In this document: positions 16,901 through 26,889 of the stretch, one piece after another
Layout of the letters: each line of letters opens with the position of its first letter
Position numbering within the stretch: the stretch's first letter is position 1
DNA from: Bradyrhizobium sp. LLZ17
Lineage (GTDB): Bacteria; Pseudomonadota; Alphaproteobacteria; Rhizobiales; Xanthobacteraceae
Length of the DNA: 64,000 nucleotides
NCBI RefSeq assembly: GCF_041200145.1
Contig: NZ_CP165734.1
Span: 6,057,001 to 6,121,000 of the forward strand
Direction of reading: 5' to 3'
Notes under the pieces: generated by a model
What the model saw: only the letters and a program-made list of their open reading frames with translations
Database searches by the model: none
Told to the model about the DNA's origin: nothing
Translations under genes and position numbers: made by a program

Positions 16901-19342
16901 ATGGCAATCAAGAAATCCGACCTTTACTCCTCTCTTTGGGCCTCCTGCGACGAGCTGCGCGGCGGCATGGATGCCAGTCAGTACAAGGACTACGTCCTGT
17001 TCATGCTGTTCATCAAATATGTCTCCGACAAATACGGCGACTCCGATGATTTCGCGCCGCCGGTCACGATCCCCAAGGGTGCCAGCTTCAAGGACATGAT
17101 CGCGCTCAAGGGCAACAGCGGCATCGGCGACAAGATCAACACCCAGGTGATCCAGCCGCTGATCGACGCCAATTCCCGGCTCGCCCGCACCGACTTTCCG
17201 GATTTCAACGATCCGAACAAGCTCGGCGAGGGACAGGCGATGGTAGACCGCCTCACCAATCTCATCGGCATCTTCCAGAAGCCGGAGCTCGATTTTTCGC
17301 AGAACCGCGCTGACAATGACGACATTCTCGGCGATGCGTATGAATATCTGATGCGGCACTTCGCCACCGAAAGCGGCAAGAGCAAGGGGCAGTTCTACAC
17401 CCCGTCCGAAGTCAGCCGGGTCATCGCCAAGGTGATCGGCATTTCGCCACAGAACGCCGTGGCCGCCACCACGGCCTATGATCCCACCTGCGGTTCCGGC
17501 TCGCTGCTGCTGAAGGTCGCCGCCGAGGCGGGCAAGCACATCACGCTGGAGGGACAGGAAAAGGACGTGACCACCGCCGGTCTCGCCCGCATGAACATGA
17601 TCCTGCACGACTTCCCGACGGCCAACGTCCTCACGGGCAACACGCTCGCCGCGCCGAAATTCAAGGACGGCCAGCAGCTCCGTAGCTATGACTATGTGGT
17701 CGCCAATCCGCCGTTCTCCGATAAGACCTGGACCACCGGCCTGACTCCCGCCACCGATCCCTTCCAGCGGTTTCAGTGGGGCGAGCCGCCGGCCAAGCAA
17801 GGCGACTACGCCTATCTGCTGCACATCATCCGCTCGCTCAAGAGCACCGGCAAAGGTGCCTGCATTCTGCCCCATGGCGTGCTCTTTCGCGGCGGCGCCG
17901 AGGCCGTGATCCGCACCCAGCTGATTCGCTCCGGCTATCTCAAGGGCATCATCGCCCTGCCGGCCAATCTCTTTTATGGCACCAGCATCCCCGCCAGCAT
18001 CCTCGTGCTCGACAAGGAGAACGCTTCCGCCCGCAAGGGCGTCTTCATGATCGATGCCAGCAAGGGCTTCATCAAGGATGGCCCCAAGAATCGTTTACGC
18101 GAACGCGACCTGCACCAGATCGTCGATGTCTTCACCAACGCCGAGACGCATCCCGGTTATTCGCGCCTGGTGCCGCATGATGAGATCGCGAAGAATGACT
18201 TCAATCTCAATCTGCCGCGCTACATCGATACCCAGGAGCCGGAGGACATCCAAGATATCGCCGGTCATTTGCACGGCGGGATTCCGACGCGGGACGTCGA
18301 TGCGCTCAGTGACTACTGGACGATCTGCCCGGAGCTGCGCGCTGCTTTGTTCAAACCTAACCGCCCAGGCTATCACGATCTGCTCGTCGAGGCTGTGCAG
18401 ATCAAGGCGACCATCCACAGCCATCCGCAGTTCGCAGCCTTCATCGCCGGACTTGAAGCGCATTTCAAAAAATGGCGCAGTGCCGCCGCCATCAGCCTGC
18501 GCCAACTCAAGCTTGACTGCGTGCCGAAGGAAGTCATCCACGCGCAGGCTGAGCAGTTGCTAGCGCACGCCGAAGGCCAGCCGCTGATCGACCCCTATGC
18601 GGTCTATCAGCACCTGATGGACTACTGGGCCGAGACCATGCAGGACGATTGCTATCTCATTGCCGCAGATGGCTGGGTGGCGAAGACCGCGCGCATCCTG
18701 GAGACTGACAAGAAGGGCAAGTCCAGGGACAAAGGCTGGACCTGCGACCTCGTACCTAAGCCGCTGATCGTGGCCCGCTATTTTGCCGATGGGCAAGCCG
18801 CCATCGAGGCGCAGCAGGCGAGGCTGGAGACCGCCATCGCCGGCATCGCCGAGCTGGAGGAGGAACATGGCGGTGAAGAAGGTTTTCTCGGAGCTTTGGA
18901 CAAGATCGGCAAGGCCGAAGTTAGCGCCCAGGTTAAAAAAATCACGGGCGACAAGGACGCCAAGGACGAGATCGCAGTCCTCCAGCAATGGCTGAAGCTC
19001 AACAGCGAAGAAGCCGAACTGAAACGTGCCATTCGCGAAGCCGACGCTGCGCTCGATAAGCTCGCCTACGACAAATATCCGAAGCTTACCGAGGTCGAAA
19101 TCCAAACCCTGGTGGTGGATGACAAGTGGCTGACGACAATTGCTGCCGCCGTGCAGGGCGAACTAGATCGCGTTTCGCAAACTCTAACCGTTCGTATCCG
19201 ACTTCTCGCCGACCGTTACGCGGCTCCGCTGCCGCAGATCGTTTACGAGGTCACTGCCTTGGCCGCCCGCGTAGATGGGTATCTCAAGAAGATGGATAAG
19301 ACATTGTCTTTTGCAACCGTTGCAAAGGCCGCAGCCCGATGA
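16901..19342 (+). CDS. hsdM: type I restriction-modification methyltransferase subunit HsdM (long form)
   Basis: N6-adenine DNA methyltransferase subunit. The ATG at 16901 begins AIKKSDLYSSLWASCDELRG. Helical N-terminal domain, then KGQFYTPSEVSRVIAKV (163-179), SAM-binding motif DPTCGSG (194-200) and catalytic motif NPPF (269-272). At 813 residues it is some 300 longer than typical HsdM; the extra C-terminal part contains long helical stretches (ARLETAIAGIAELEEEHGGE, LNSEEAELKRAIREADAALD) of coiled-coil character. hsdS overlaps the last four bases. Methylates host DNA with HsdS and forms the nuclease with HsdR. Confidence 0.95.
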   Translation: MAIKKSDLYSSLWASCDELRGGMDASQYKDYVLFMLFIKYVSDKYGDSDDFAPPVTIPKGASFKDMIALKGNSGIGDKINTQVIQPLIDANSRLARTDFPDFNDPNKLGEGQAMVDRLTNLIGIFQKPELDFSQNRADNDDILGDAYEYLMRHFATESGKSKGQFYTPSEVSRVIAKVIGISPQNAVAATTAYDPTCGSGSLLLKVAAEAGKHITLEGQEKDVTTAGLARMNMILHDFPTANVLTGNTLAAPKFKDGQQLRSYDYVVANPPFSDKTWTTGLTPATDPFQRFQWGEPPAKQGDYAYLLHIIRSLKSTGKGACILPHGVLFRGGAEAVIRTQLIRSGYLKGIIALPANLFYGTSIPASILVLDKENASARKGVFMIDASKGFIKDGPKNRLRERDLHQIVDVFTNAETHPGYSRLVPHDEIAKNDFNLNLPRYIDTQEPEDIQDIAGHLHGGIPTRDVDALSDYWTICPELRAALFKPNRPGYHDLLVEAVQIKATIHSHPQFAAFIAGLEAHFKKWRSAAAISLRQLKLDCVPKEVIHAQAEQLLAHAEGQPLIDPYAVYQHLMDYWAETMQDDCYLIAADGWVAKTARILETDKKGKSRDKGWTCDLVPKPLIVARYFADGQAAIEAQQARLETAIAGIAELEEEHGGEEGFLGALDKIGKAEVSAQVKKITGDKDAKDEIAVLQQWLKLNSEEAELKRAIREADAALDKLAYDKYPKLTEVEIQTLVVDDKWLTTIAAAVQGELDRVSQTLTVRIRLLADRYAAPLPQIVYEVTALAARVDGYLKKMDKTLSFATVAKAAAR

Positions 19343-20489
19343 AAGCTGGCTACAAGCAGACCGAGGCGGGCATCATTCCGAATGAGTGGGAAGTGGAGAA
19401 ACTCGGCAATTTCATCTCACTTCAGCGAGGCCATGACCTGACTTGGCGTGACCGTCGCAGCGGCGAAATTCCTGTAATGGGTTCTGCTGGTCAAAATGGC
19501 TGCCATGACACCGCGATTGCAAAAGGCCCTGGCGTTGTACTTGGACGAAGCGGCGCATCATTTGGACAAGCACACTATTGTGAGCACGAATTTTGGCCTC
19601 ATAACACCGCGCTCTATGTTACGGACTTCCGCGGAAACGACCCGTTGTTCGTGTTCTATTTCCTGAAAGCCATCGATTTTTCCCGCCACAACTCCGGTGG
19701 CGCACAACAATCACTCAACAGAAATTTCATTGCTCCTATTCTCATCGGCGTGCCGCGTCCTCCCGAACAACGCGCCATCGCAGAGGCGTTGAGCGATGTG
19801 GATGCGCTGGTGGGCGCGCTGGATCGGCTGATCGCCAAGAAGCGCGATCTGAAACAGGTTGCCATGCAGCAGCTCCTCACAGGCGAGATTCGGCTCCCCG
19901 GCTTCCATGGCGAATGGCAGGTGAAGCGGTTGGGAAGCCTACTTCGCTTTCAAGTCGGCTTTCCATTCGTCTCTACCTACTTCAACGAAAAGGCGGAGGG
20001 CATCAGGCTCATAAAAAACCGCGATCTGAAGAGTGACGACCAAGTCGTTCACTACGACGGAAGCTACGACCATTCATTTGTTGTCCACAATGGAGACGTG
20101 TTGATTGGGATGGACGGTGACTTTCTTCCATGCAGATGGTCCAAAGGACCCGCACTGCTGAACCAGCGAGTTGGACGAATTTTCCCGAGCCCGGGATTAA
20201 ACGGCGTGTTTGCCTACTATGCGTTGATTGAGCCGTTAAAGAAAATTGAGACTATAACGTCTAGCACTACGGTGAAGCACTTGTCGCACGGCGACGTTGA
20301 GGGGATCGAATGCCCGATTCCTGACCTTCCGGAACAAACTGCCATCGCCGAGGTGCTGAGAGAGATGGACGAGGAATTGACGAGTCTAGAACAGCGGCGG
20401 AAAAAACCTGCGCTCTCAAGCGGGGGATGATGCAGGAACTCCTCACCGGCAAGACGCGGCTCGTTTCAACCGAAGCAGCCCGTGTCTGA
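19339..20489 (+). CDS. hsdS: type I restriction-modification specificity subunit HsdS, frameshift at an A6 tract
   Basis: Two target-recognition domains separated by conserved helices: first half ends [20 protein letters not shown] and [18 protein letters not shown]; second half ends [20 protein letters not shown]. The open frame stops at 20430 (363 aa). The expected C-terminal helix end ([20 protein letters not shown]) is one frame away, reached if A6 at 20401-20406 were A7. The restored gene is 383 residues, ends at 20489 and overlaps the hsdR start by eight bases, as expected for such an operon. The tract may be a sequencing error or a slippage site. Recognition sequence unknown. Confidence 0.9.
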
Positions 20490-23400
20490 GCAATCCCGCT
20501 CCGAACGCCGCACCCAGAACCGCGTCGTCGCTTTGTTCACTGACCCAGCGCGGTCGGATTGCCTCGGCTACCGCTATCTCGGCGAGTGGAACAGACGAGC
20601 GAACAACCGCCCCATCGAGTCCGCGCTGCTGCGGGACAATCTGAAGGCGCGCGGCTATAGCGAGGCGCATATTGACGCTGCCTTGCAAAGGCTGGAGACG
20701 GCCGCCGACGCCACCGGCATCAGCCTGTATCAGGCCAATCTGCGCACCTATCAATTGCTGCGTTATGGCGTGCCGGTGCAGATCGCCGTCGGGCAGGCCC
20801 ATGAGACGGTGCATCTGGCGGATTGGGACCACCCAGAGGTCAACGACTTTGCGCTTGCCGAAGAGGTGACCCTGCGTGGCGGGCATGAGCGGCGGCCCGA
20901 TATCGTGCTCTATCTCAACGGTATCGCCATCGCCCTCATCGAACTCAAACGCAGCTCGGTGGAGGTGGCAGACGGCGTGCGCCAACTCGTCACCAACCAG
21001 GAGGAGATTTTCAACAAGGGCTTCTTCAGTGCGGTGCAGCTGGTCTTTGCGGGAAGCGACTCCCAAGGCCTGCGCTATGGGACCACCGACACGCCGGAGC
21101 AGTTCTTCGTCCAATGGAAGGCGCAAGACGGCGGCGCGAGCCTTGAGCCTGCTATCGGCATCGGCGAGGCGCCGCAGACAGGTTTCGTGTACAATGCGGA
21201 GCGACTTTTGCAGGCGGTGTCGGGCGCGCAAGGGCATCGGCCGCTATCCGGGTCACTCGCAGGTCAAGTGCCGCAACCGGGTGCGTTGCTCGACCGGCCT
21301 CTTGCGGAGATGTGCGAGAAGACCCGGCTGCTCGACCTGATCCGCAACTTCATCATCTTTGACGCCGGCCGCAAGAAGGTGCCGCGCCCGCATCAGTTTG
21401 TCGGCGTGAAAGCGGCGCAGGAGCGGGTCGCTAAACACGAAGGGGGCGTCATCTGGCACACCCAGGGCAGTGGCAAGAGCATTTTGATGGTGCTGATTGC
21501 CAAATGGCTGCTGGAGCACGATCCCGAGGCTCGCATTCTGATCATTACCGATCGCGATGAGCTGGACAAGCAGATCGAGGGCGTGATGCGTAACGCCAAT
21601 GTCATCGGCGCGGACTCACCATCGCCCCGCATCACGTCGCGAAGGGAATTTGCGGAAAAGCTTGCGGCGCCGACGCCCCGGTTGCTGTGCGCGCTGCTGC
21701 ATAAATTCCAGCCGGACCTCAATGCGTCCCCGCCGCCGACCCACGGGCGATTTTACGTCTTCGTTGATGAGTGTCACCGTACCCAAGGCGGCGACATGAA
21801 CAAGCAGATGAAGCGTTGGCTGGAAAATGCTGTTTTCATCGGCTTCACCGGAACGCCGCTGCTGCGCAAGGACAAGCAGACCACGCGCGACGTCTTCGGC
21901 ACCTACATTCATACCTATAAATTCCAGGAGGCCGTCGCCGACAAGGTGGTGCTCGACCTCAAATATGAAGCCCGCGATGTGCCGCAGCGGCTCACCTCTC
22001 GAAAGGCAATCGACGATTGGTTCGAGCAAAAAACGAGAGCCCTGAATAATTTCCAGCGAGCTGTCCTGCGGAAACGCTGGGCGACCATGGAAGAGCTGAT
22101 GAGCGCGGGCGAACGCAAGCAGCGCATCATCGCGAGCATTATCCACGATTTTGGCGTAAAGCCACGGCTCGACAACGACCGCGGCACCGCAATCCTGGTG
22201 GCGGCTTCGATCTATGACGCCTGCCATTACTACCGGCTGTTCCAGAATACATCGTTCGGCCAATATTGCGGCATCATCACGTCTTTTGAGCCGAACCACA
22301 ACGCGATTTCCCGCGAGCCCAGGGATAGCGATGAGCGGTACAAGTTTGACACCTATACCAGGCACGTCCTCAATGGGGGCCAGGCTACCAGAGCATATGA
22401 GGACGAGACCAAGCGGCGCTTCATCGAGGAGCCCGCCAACTGCAAGCTGCTGATCGTGGTCAGCAAGCTTCTGACGGGATTCGATGCGCCGAGCTGCACC
22501 TACATCTACCTCGATAATGAGCTGCACGACCACAATCTGTTCCAGGCGATCTGCCGCACTAACCGGCTCGACGGCGACGACAAGGACTACGGCTACATCG
22601 TTGACTTCAAGGAGCTGTTCCAGGACGTTCAGAACTCCATCGCCGTCTATAGCTCGGATGAGCTCGACATCGACGCCGACGGCAAAGACGGCAATGTGAT
22701 CGTCAAGGATTGGCTGGTAGAGGGCCGGGCGCAGCTCGATGCAGCGCGCGAAGCGCTGCGCTATCTGTGCGAACCGGTCGCGCGACCGCGCGAGGTCGAA
22801 CAATATCTGCATTATTTCTGCGGTGACGCCAGCAATGCGAATGCGCTCGCCGAGACCGAGCCGCTTCGCATTTCCTTCTACAAGGCTGCCGCAGCCTTTC
22901 TTCGCGCCTATTCGGAGATCGCTCAAAATCTCGCGGAAGCCGGCTATTCGACCGCGGAGATCACCGCGCTGGAGCAGGAGACGGAGTTTTACAATGACAT
23001 TCGTGCGGCCATAAAAAGACACTCCGGCGAGGAACTGGACATCAAGCCTTTCGAGGCGGACATGCGCCACCTCATCAATACCTACATTCAGGCTGATCCG
23101 TCGGCTGACCTAGGCAATCTGAACTCGCTGTCGCTCACCGAGTTGATCATCGAGACCGGCATTCATGATGCCATCGCGCGCAAGTTGAACGAGAAAGGTA
23201 AGCTGTCCAAGAACGCCATTGCGGAGGGCATCATCAACAATGTCCGTAAGACGATCATCCGCGATCAGCTCACCGATCCCAAATTTTACGCGGAGATGTC
23301 GAAACTGCTCTATGATCTCATCAGCCAGAGCCGGACCGATGCAGCGGCCTATGAAGCGTTCTTAAAAAAAGCCGAAGAGCTGGTGCGCCGTCTAGCGAGG

Positions 23401-23697
23401 AAGGGGCCGTCCGGGAGCGTTCCGGCTATCCTTCATGGCAAGCCCGAGGCGATAGTGCTCTTCAACAATCTGGCCAGCCTTTCGGCGACGACGTTCCAAT
23501 GCCCGTCCGACGATGACGGCAGGGCGAAGCTGGCGCTGGAGATCGACCTCGCCATGCGCGAGCGTGCGCCGGCGGGGTGGAAAGGCGATGACATCAGGGA
23601 GAAGCAGGTGCTGAACGCGCTTTACCCGATCATGACGCGCGATCGCCTGGCGACGCAGAACATTTTCGAGATCATCAAGAACCAACCTGGCTACTGA
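20482..23697 (+). CDS. hsdR: type I restriction endonuclease subunit HsdR
   Basis: ATP-dependent translocase and nuclease of 1071 residues with a GTG start at 20482. The N-terminal PD-(D/E)xK nuclease shows D140 ([11 protein letters not shown]), E154 and K156 (LIELK). Helicase motif I is TQGSGKS (about 327-333), motif II DECH (429-432), motif III FTGTP (455-459). Later motifs include [20 protein letters not shown] and ICRTNRL. The C-terminal helical domain binds the methyltransferase. It is coupled to hsdS by overlap upstream and to the metallopeptidase gene by TGATG downstream. All key residues are present, so the subunit looks functional. Confidence 0.96.
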   Translation: MSEQSRSERRTQNRVVALFTDPARSDCLGYRYLGEWNRRANNRPIESALLRDNLKARGYSEAHIDAALQRLETAADATGISLYQANLRTYQLLRYGVPVQIAVGQAHETVHLADWDHPEVNDFALAEEVTLRGGHERRPDIVLYLNGIAIALIELKRSSVEVADGVRQLVTNQEEIFNKGFFSAVQLVFAGSDSQGLRYGTTDTPEQFFVQWKAQDGGASLEPAIGIGEAPQTGFVYNAERLLQAVSGAQGHRPLSGSLAGQVPQPGALLDRPLAEMCEKTRLLDLIRNFIIFDAGRKKVPRPHQFVGVKAAQERVAKHEGGVIWHTQGSGKSILMVLIAKWLLEHDPEARILIITDRDELDKQIEGVMRNANVIGADSPSPRITSRREFAEKLAAPTPRLLCALLHKFQPDLNASPPPTHGRFYVFVDECHRTQGGDMNKQMKRWLENAVFIGFTGTPLLRKDKQTTRDVFGTYIHTYKFQEAVADKVVLDLKYEARDVPQRLTSRKAIDDWFEQKTRALNNFQRAVLRKRWATMEELMSAGERKQRIIASIIHDFGVKPRLDNDRGTAILVAASIYDACHYYRLFQNTSFGQYCGIITSFEPNHNAISREPRDSDERYKFDTYTRHVLNGGQATRAYEDETKRRFIEEPANCKLLIVVSKLLTGFDAPSCTYIYLDNELHDHNLFQAICRTNRLDGDDKDYGYIVDFKELFQDVQNSIAVYSSDELDIDADGKDGNVIVKDWLVEGRAQLDAAREALRYLCEPVARPREVEQYLHYFCGDASNANALAETEPLRISFYKAAAAFLRAYSEIAQNLAEAGYSTAEITALEQETEFYNDIRAAIKRHSGEELDIKPFEADMRHLINTYIQADPSADLGNLNSLSLTELIIETGIHDAIARKLNEKGKLSKNAIAEGIINNVRKTIIRDQLTDPKFYAEMSKLLYDLISQSRTDAAAYEAFLKKAEELVRRLARKGPSGSVPAILHGKPEAIVLFNNLASLSATTFQCPSDDDGRAKLALEIDLAMRERAPAGWKGDDIREKQVLNALYPIMTRDRLATQNIFEIIKNQPGY

Positions 23698-24413
23698 TGA
23701 CGGAAACGATCGAACTCGGCGATATCTCCATCGCGGTGACACGGAAGGGCATCAAGAATGTCCATCTGTCGGTGCATCCGCCCCATGGCCGCGTGACGCT
23801 GGTCGCCCCGACAGCCACACGCCTGGAGGTGGCGCGCGCCTACGCGATCTCCAAGCTCGGCTGGATTCGCGAGCAGCGGCAGAAATTGACGAACCAGGCG
23901 CGAGAGACGCCGCGAAAGTATGTCAACCGGGAGAGCCACTTCCTATGGGGGCGGCGCCATCTCCTGACGATCGTGCAAGGGGACTGCAAACCGTTCGTCG
24001 CGCTCGACCACAGGCGGATGACCCTGACGGTGCGCCCCGGGAGCGACGCTGCCAAACGCGCCGAGGTCATTCACGAGTGGCACAAGGCAATGCTCCATGA
24101 GGAAGTGCCGCCGCTCATCGAGAAATGGGAGCGAAAGCTCAAAGTGGATGTTCGATGCTACTTCCTTCAGCGGATGAAGACCAAGTGGGGCAGCTGCAAT
24201 CACCGCGCAGGTCACATTCGGCTTAACACCGAGCTGATTAAGAAGCCAAAAGATCTTCTGGAATATGTGATCGTCCATGAACTGGTTCATCTTATCGAGC
24301 CCGCTCACAGCGATCGTTTCATAGCTATCCTTGAGAAACACTATCCGACTTGGCGCGAAGCCCGAGCTGAACTCAACGAGCTGCCGCTAACCGCAGAGGT
24401 CTGGAATGAATGA
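23697..24413 (+). CDS. YgjP/SprT-like zinc metallopeptidase (DUF45) of the hsd operon
   Basis: A 238-residue protein whose ATG overlaps the hsdR stop (TGATG at 23695-23699). The zinc site is VIVHELVHLIEPAHSDRF, with HELVH and a downstream histidine. MKTKWGSCNHRAGHIRLN is the family hallmark preceding it. YgjP-like genes are commonly the last gene of type I restriction operons; the role there is not established to my knowledge, and cleavage of restriction subunits or of DNA-protein crosslinks are both conceivable. Translational coupling argues for a function with the restriction complex. Confidence 0.92.
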   Translation: MTETIELGDISIAVTRKGIKNVHLSVHPPHGRVTLVAPTATRLEVARAYAISKLGWIREQRQKLTNQARETPRKYVNRESHFLWGRRHLLTIVQGDCKPFVALDHRRMTLTVRPGSDAAKRAEVIHEWHKAMLHEEVPPLIEKWERKLKVDVRCYFLQRMKTKWGSCNHRAGHIRLNTELIKKPKDLLEYVIVHELVHLIEPAHSDRFIAILEKHYPTWREARAELNELPLTAEVWNE

Positions 24414-24446
24414 GGTGTACAGCATTGCGCGATAGCCGACGGACAA

Positions 24447-24737
24447 TTGGCAATATTCGATTGCGAATGCCCGGGCACCGGCGCCGCCTTGTACTTCGTT
24501 TCTTTTCCTAACAACGTCGGCCGCGGCGTGCGGGTCACGGTGATCTCCACGATCGCCAGCCAGCCGCCGATGATCGCCGACGAGTTGCGCCGCCAGGCCG
24601 ACGTCTTCACCGATCTGGTCGAGCTGCAGTCCAAGCTTGGCCGCGATCCGTCCGAGCGCCCCGCCCCGCGCGACCGTGAAGCGCGTGGACACACACCGAA
24701 ATTACTGCAAGAGCCAAAGGGAAACGACCCTCTCTAG
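24447..24737 (+). CDS. hypothetical protein or gene fragment, 96 aa
   Basis: The middle of this frame (VTVISTIASQPPMIADELRR, ADVFTDLVELQSKLGRDPSE) has the high third-position GC of native genes, so it is or was coding. The start (MAIFDCECPGTGAAL) and the end (LLQEPKGNDPL) look less natural. I do not recognise it. It may be a remnant inside the accessory region after the restriction operon. Confidence 0.35.
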   Translation: MAIFDCECPGTGAALYFVSFPNNVGRGVRVTVISTIASQPPMIADELRRQADVFTDLVELQSKLGRDPSERPAPRDREARGHTPKLLQEPKGNDPL

Positions 24738-24984
24738 TGACTAACCGGATCGTGGCCTTAAACGAGTGAGGTCGCGAGATGACAGGACCGACGTTGCAGA
24801 CGCGCGCTGGCACGCCGCACCGCAGCTGACCTGGCCGCCGGCGACGGACCTAGGGAAGAACGTCGCGGCGCATTCCTCCAGGAGTGAAAGTGGTCAGATG
24901 CGGCAGTCGAGCCCGCTCCCTCCAACCCAAATGAAAGGCCAGATGGCAGCTGCGGTCGAGCAAGCCTCGATACCGAAGAGGATG
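24738..24984. other. unassigned spacer
   Basis: No credible frame, RNA or repeat seen between the fragment and the 53-residue helical protein gene. Confidence 0.4.
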
Positions 24985-25146
24985 CTATCCCCTACCGCGC
25001 CCGATACGCTCCTCTATCTCACTGGCCAGCTGGCGGTACTCCTCGGCTAGGCGCAACCACCGCTCCCGCTGGTCTTGGTCAGTGGCCGCCTGCGCCTTCT
25101 CGCGGCACTCGGCCGCCTGTCGGCGAATATGCTTGAGATCGCTCAT
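24985..25146 (-). CDS. small helical protein, 53 aa
   Basis: ATG at 25146 opens a 53-residue, strongly charged alpha-helical protein (MSDLKHIRRQAAECREKAQA, RERWLRLAEEYRQLASEIEE). It has the pattern of a short coiled coil and ends in a basic GRGRG tail. Similar proteins are frequent in bradyrhizobia; function unknown. A perfect 20-bp palindrome lies 35 bases upstream of the start, a possible operator. Confidence 0.75.
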   Translation of the reverse strand: MSDLKHIRRQAAECREKAQAATDQDQRERWLRLAEEYRQLASEIEERIGRGRG

Positions 25147-25180
25147 GGCGATCTCATAGCGTGCGGGATGGGTAAGCGGA

Positions 25181-25200
25181 CCCTGGGAAATTTCCCAGGG
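25181..25200. promoter_or_regulatory. perfect 20-bp palindrome CCCTGGGAAATTTCCCAGGG
   Basis: Ten-base arms with no spacer, 35 to 54 bp upstream of the 53-residue helical protein gene. Position and symmetry suggest a dimeric-repressor site; it could also act as a cruciform or hairpin. Confidence 0.55.
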
Positions 25201-25248
25201 TGGGCGCCTAAGCAGCCTGGCGCACACGCGGCCCGGCCGCCGACCACG

Positions 25249-25266
25249 CCCGGGTCAGGACCCGGG
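25249..25266. repeat. palindrome CCCGGGTC-AG-GACCCGGG
   Basis: Perfect eight-base arms around AG, 48 bp from the 20-bp palindrome. Possibly part of a dispersed palindromic repeat of the genus. Confidence 0.6.
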
Positions 25267-25702
25267 ATGATTAGCGAGCGCTTCGCTTCAGCAGGTCCGG
25301 CTGCCGGAGATGAGAATGATGGGAATCCACTTCGGGTGGTCCATCGTGGCTTCCCGCGGGCCTGCCTCGTTCCTACGGGTTATTGCCGGCGAGCCCTCCG
25401 CGAAACACGAGGGGACCAAACTGATCCGCATTCTTGACCCGGGACAGTCGGCGGGAGGCGGTCACCGTGGTCTTGGTTGATGCTCGCGTCCATCCGGGGC
25501 CCCAAATCGACGGTCCCGCTATAAGCTGCATTCCATTCCCCGTACATCTGGATGCGTCGCTCGCTTGCAGGCGCGATGAGGAACGGCGGCTTACTGCAGC
25601 GGCCTAAGCCGACGGCAGGATCTGTGCATACGTCCCGAATTTGGATGACACCCCGAGGCGAGCTACGTCATCAAGCATGGGCTTGAGGTTTTGATTCCCG
25701 CA

Positions 25703-25951
25703 ATGAAACTCGTCACCGAACGTCCTTTTTCCGATCCGGAAGCCGCCGCCCGCCAGCTCGTTCAGCTGGCTTCGGGCATCGAGGCGGTCCAGGACGGCAG
25801 AATCCACATCGAAAAGATCAACTATCCCTTCCTCTACACGCTCGAGGCAAGCGGCGCAGAGTTCAGCGCGGGCATCAGGTGCGCCGTCGAGAAGGGCTGG
25901 TTCGAGCTGCATGAGAGCGGCACATACGTTCGTCGAGCGAGAATCTATTGA
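25703..25951 (+). CDS. conserved hypothetical protein, 82 aa
   Basis: The likely start is ATG 25703 (MKLVTERPFSDPEAAARQLV); an ATG at 25691 adds four residues. The protein continues with IEAVQDGRIHIEKINYPFLY and ends with ELHESGTYVRRARIY. It is soluble and has no motif I can name, but the sequence pattern is familiar from small accessory proteins of bradyrhizobia. Possibly DNA-associated (helical then beta), unproven. Confidence 0.65.
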   Translation: MKLVTERPFSDPEAAARQLVQLASGIEAVQDGRIHIEKINYPFLYTLEASGAEFSAGIRCAVEKGWFELHESGTYVRRARIY

Positions 25952-26194
25952 CGCGCTAAGGAACCCGCCGCGCACATTCTGCTTGAATCCGCGCTGGCCT
26001 CGCCGACCGAGCTGGCGGAGCGGCCCCGGCCTACCCAAAGCCCCCTGAAGCCGGGGCCGTCTCTCAGCCACAACTTTCGCCCCAGGTGCAAGCTGGGTCA
26101 AACGGAGCTGAGAGCCATTGACCCAGGCGTAGCACCGCGACCAAAATCAAAAAAGGATACTGGCCATTGTCGTTTGATTTTCTGAGGTATTTCC

Positions 26195-26407
26195 ATGGTG
26201 AAAACTAGTTGTTTGATTGTACGAGCCTACGGCAGAAAACTGGACCAGCTTCGTGGTGAAGCCTCCCGCATTGCAAAGGGGAGCAAGATTGATTGGTGGA
26301 TTGAGCGAGCTGACAAGGGCACGCGCTTTTGCTTTGAGGATGCCGAAGCGAAAAAGAGCTTTGCCGCGATCTGCGAAAGTTTCGCCGTCCCGTGCCTCGA
26401 CGCCTAG
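26195..26407 (+). CDS. small hypothetical protein, 70 aa
   Basis: Starts MVKTSCLIVRAYGRKLDQLR and ends ESFAVPCLDA, with a central KIDWWIERADKGTRFCFEDA. Its alternating beta/alpha pattern suggests a compact domain. No family name known to me. It stands alone between spacers. Confidence 0.55.
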   Translation: MVKTSCLIVRAYGRKLDQLRGEASRIAKGSKIDWWIERADKGTRFCFEDAEAKKSFAAICESFAVPCLDA

Positions 26408-26436
26408 GAAATAATGGCCGCGCGAACGTAGCTGAA

Positions 26437-26730
26437 CTACCGTGCCAACATTCTTGAGCGCGTCGTCACGAACCATTCCCAGGCGCGTGCGAACCAATGG
26501 AGGCTGAGCAGCTTGGGCTTTACGATCAGGAATAGCCGGTGAACGAAAGCCAAACTCAACGCATAGGCCAGCATGATCATCATCGTACCGGTCACCCAGT
26601 GCCCCTCTCCGACGAGAGCCACGGCCAGCAGTTTGGCAGGCTCCACCGTGCACACAGGCAGGGCTAAGACGGCGAGCGACTGGTAAGGTCCGAGCCTCTC
26701 GATCCTTCGCCTGATCCGGCTGCCCCTCAC
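26437..26730 (-). CDS. small membrane protein, about 97 aa
   Basis: The probable start is GTG 26730, eight bases after GGAG; a TTG at 26796 is weaker. The protein has two hydrophobic segments (SLAVLALPVCTVEPAKLLAV and VTGTMMIMLAYALSLAFVHR) and a basic aromatic C-terminus (LLSLHWFARAWEWFVTTRSR). It is inner-membrane with unknown role. Confidence 0.6.
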   Translation of the reverse strand: MRGSRIRRRIERLGPYQSLAVLALPVCTVEPAKLLAVALVGEGHWVTGTMMIMLAYALSLAFVHRLFLIVKPKLLSLHWFARAWEWFVTTRSRMLAR

Positions 26731-26889
26731 GCTCGTGACTCCGTCTCCCGGGGACAAAACCGCAATCCCGATGGAGGAACTCGCCTCAATCAACAAAGGT
26801 CCCGCCGATAACGGGTTTCTATGCGCTGGCGTTCACCAGCGAGCGGCCGGTTGCGGCAGTCCTGTGATGCTGGAAGTTCAAGGCCGAGA

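Larger units (their letters stand above)
25147..25690. other. intergenic region with two perfect palindromes
   Basis: 544 bases with no credible gene. It holds the palindromes at 25181-25200 and 25249-25266, then featureless sequence. Confidence 0.5.

Noticed and set aside
16504..17049. Frame upstream of and overlapping hsdM
   Set aside because: It overlaps the conserved HsdM N-terminus in another frame and has no protein character.
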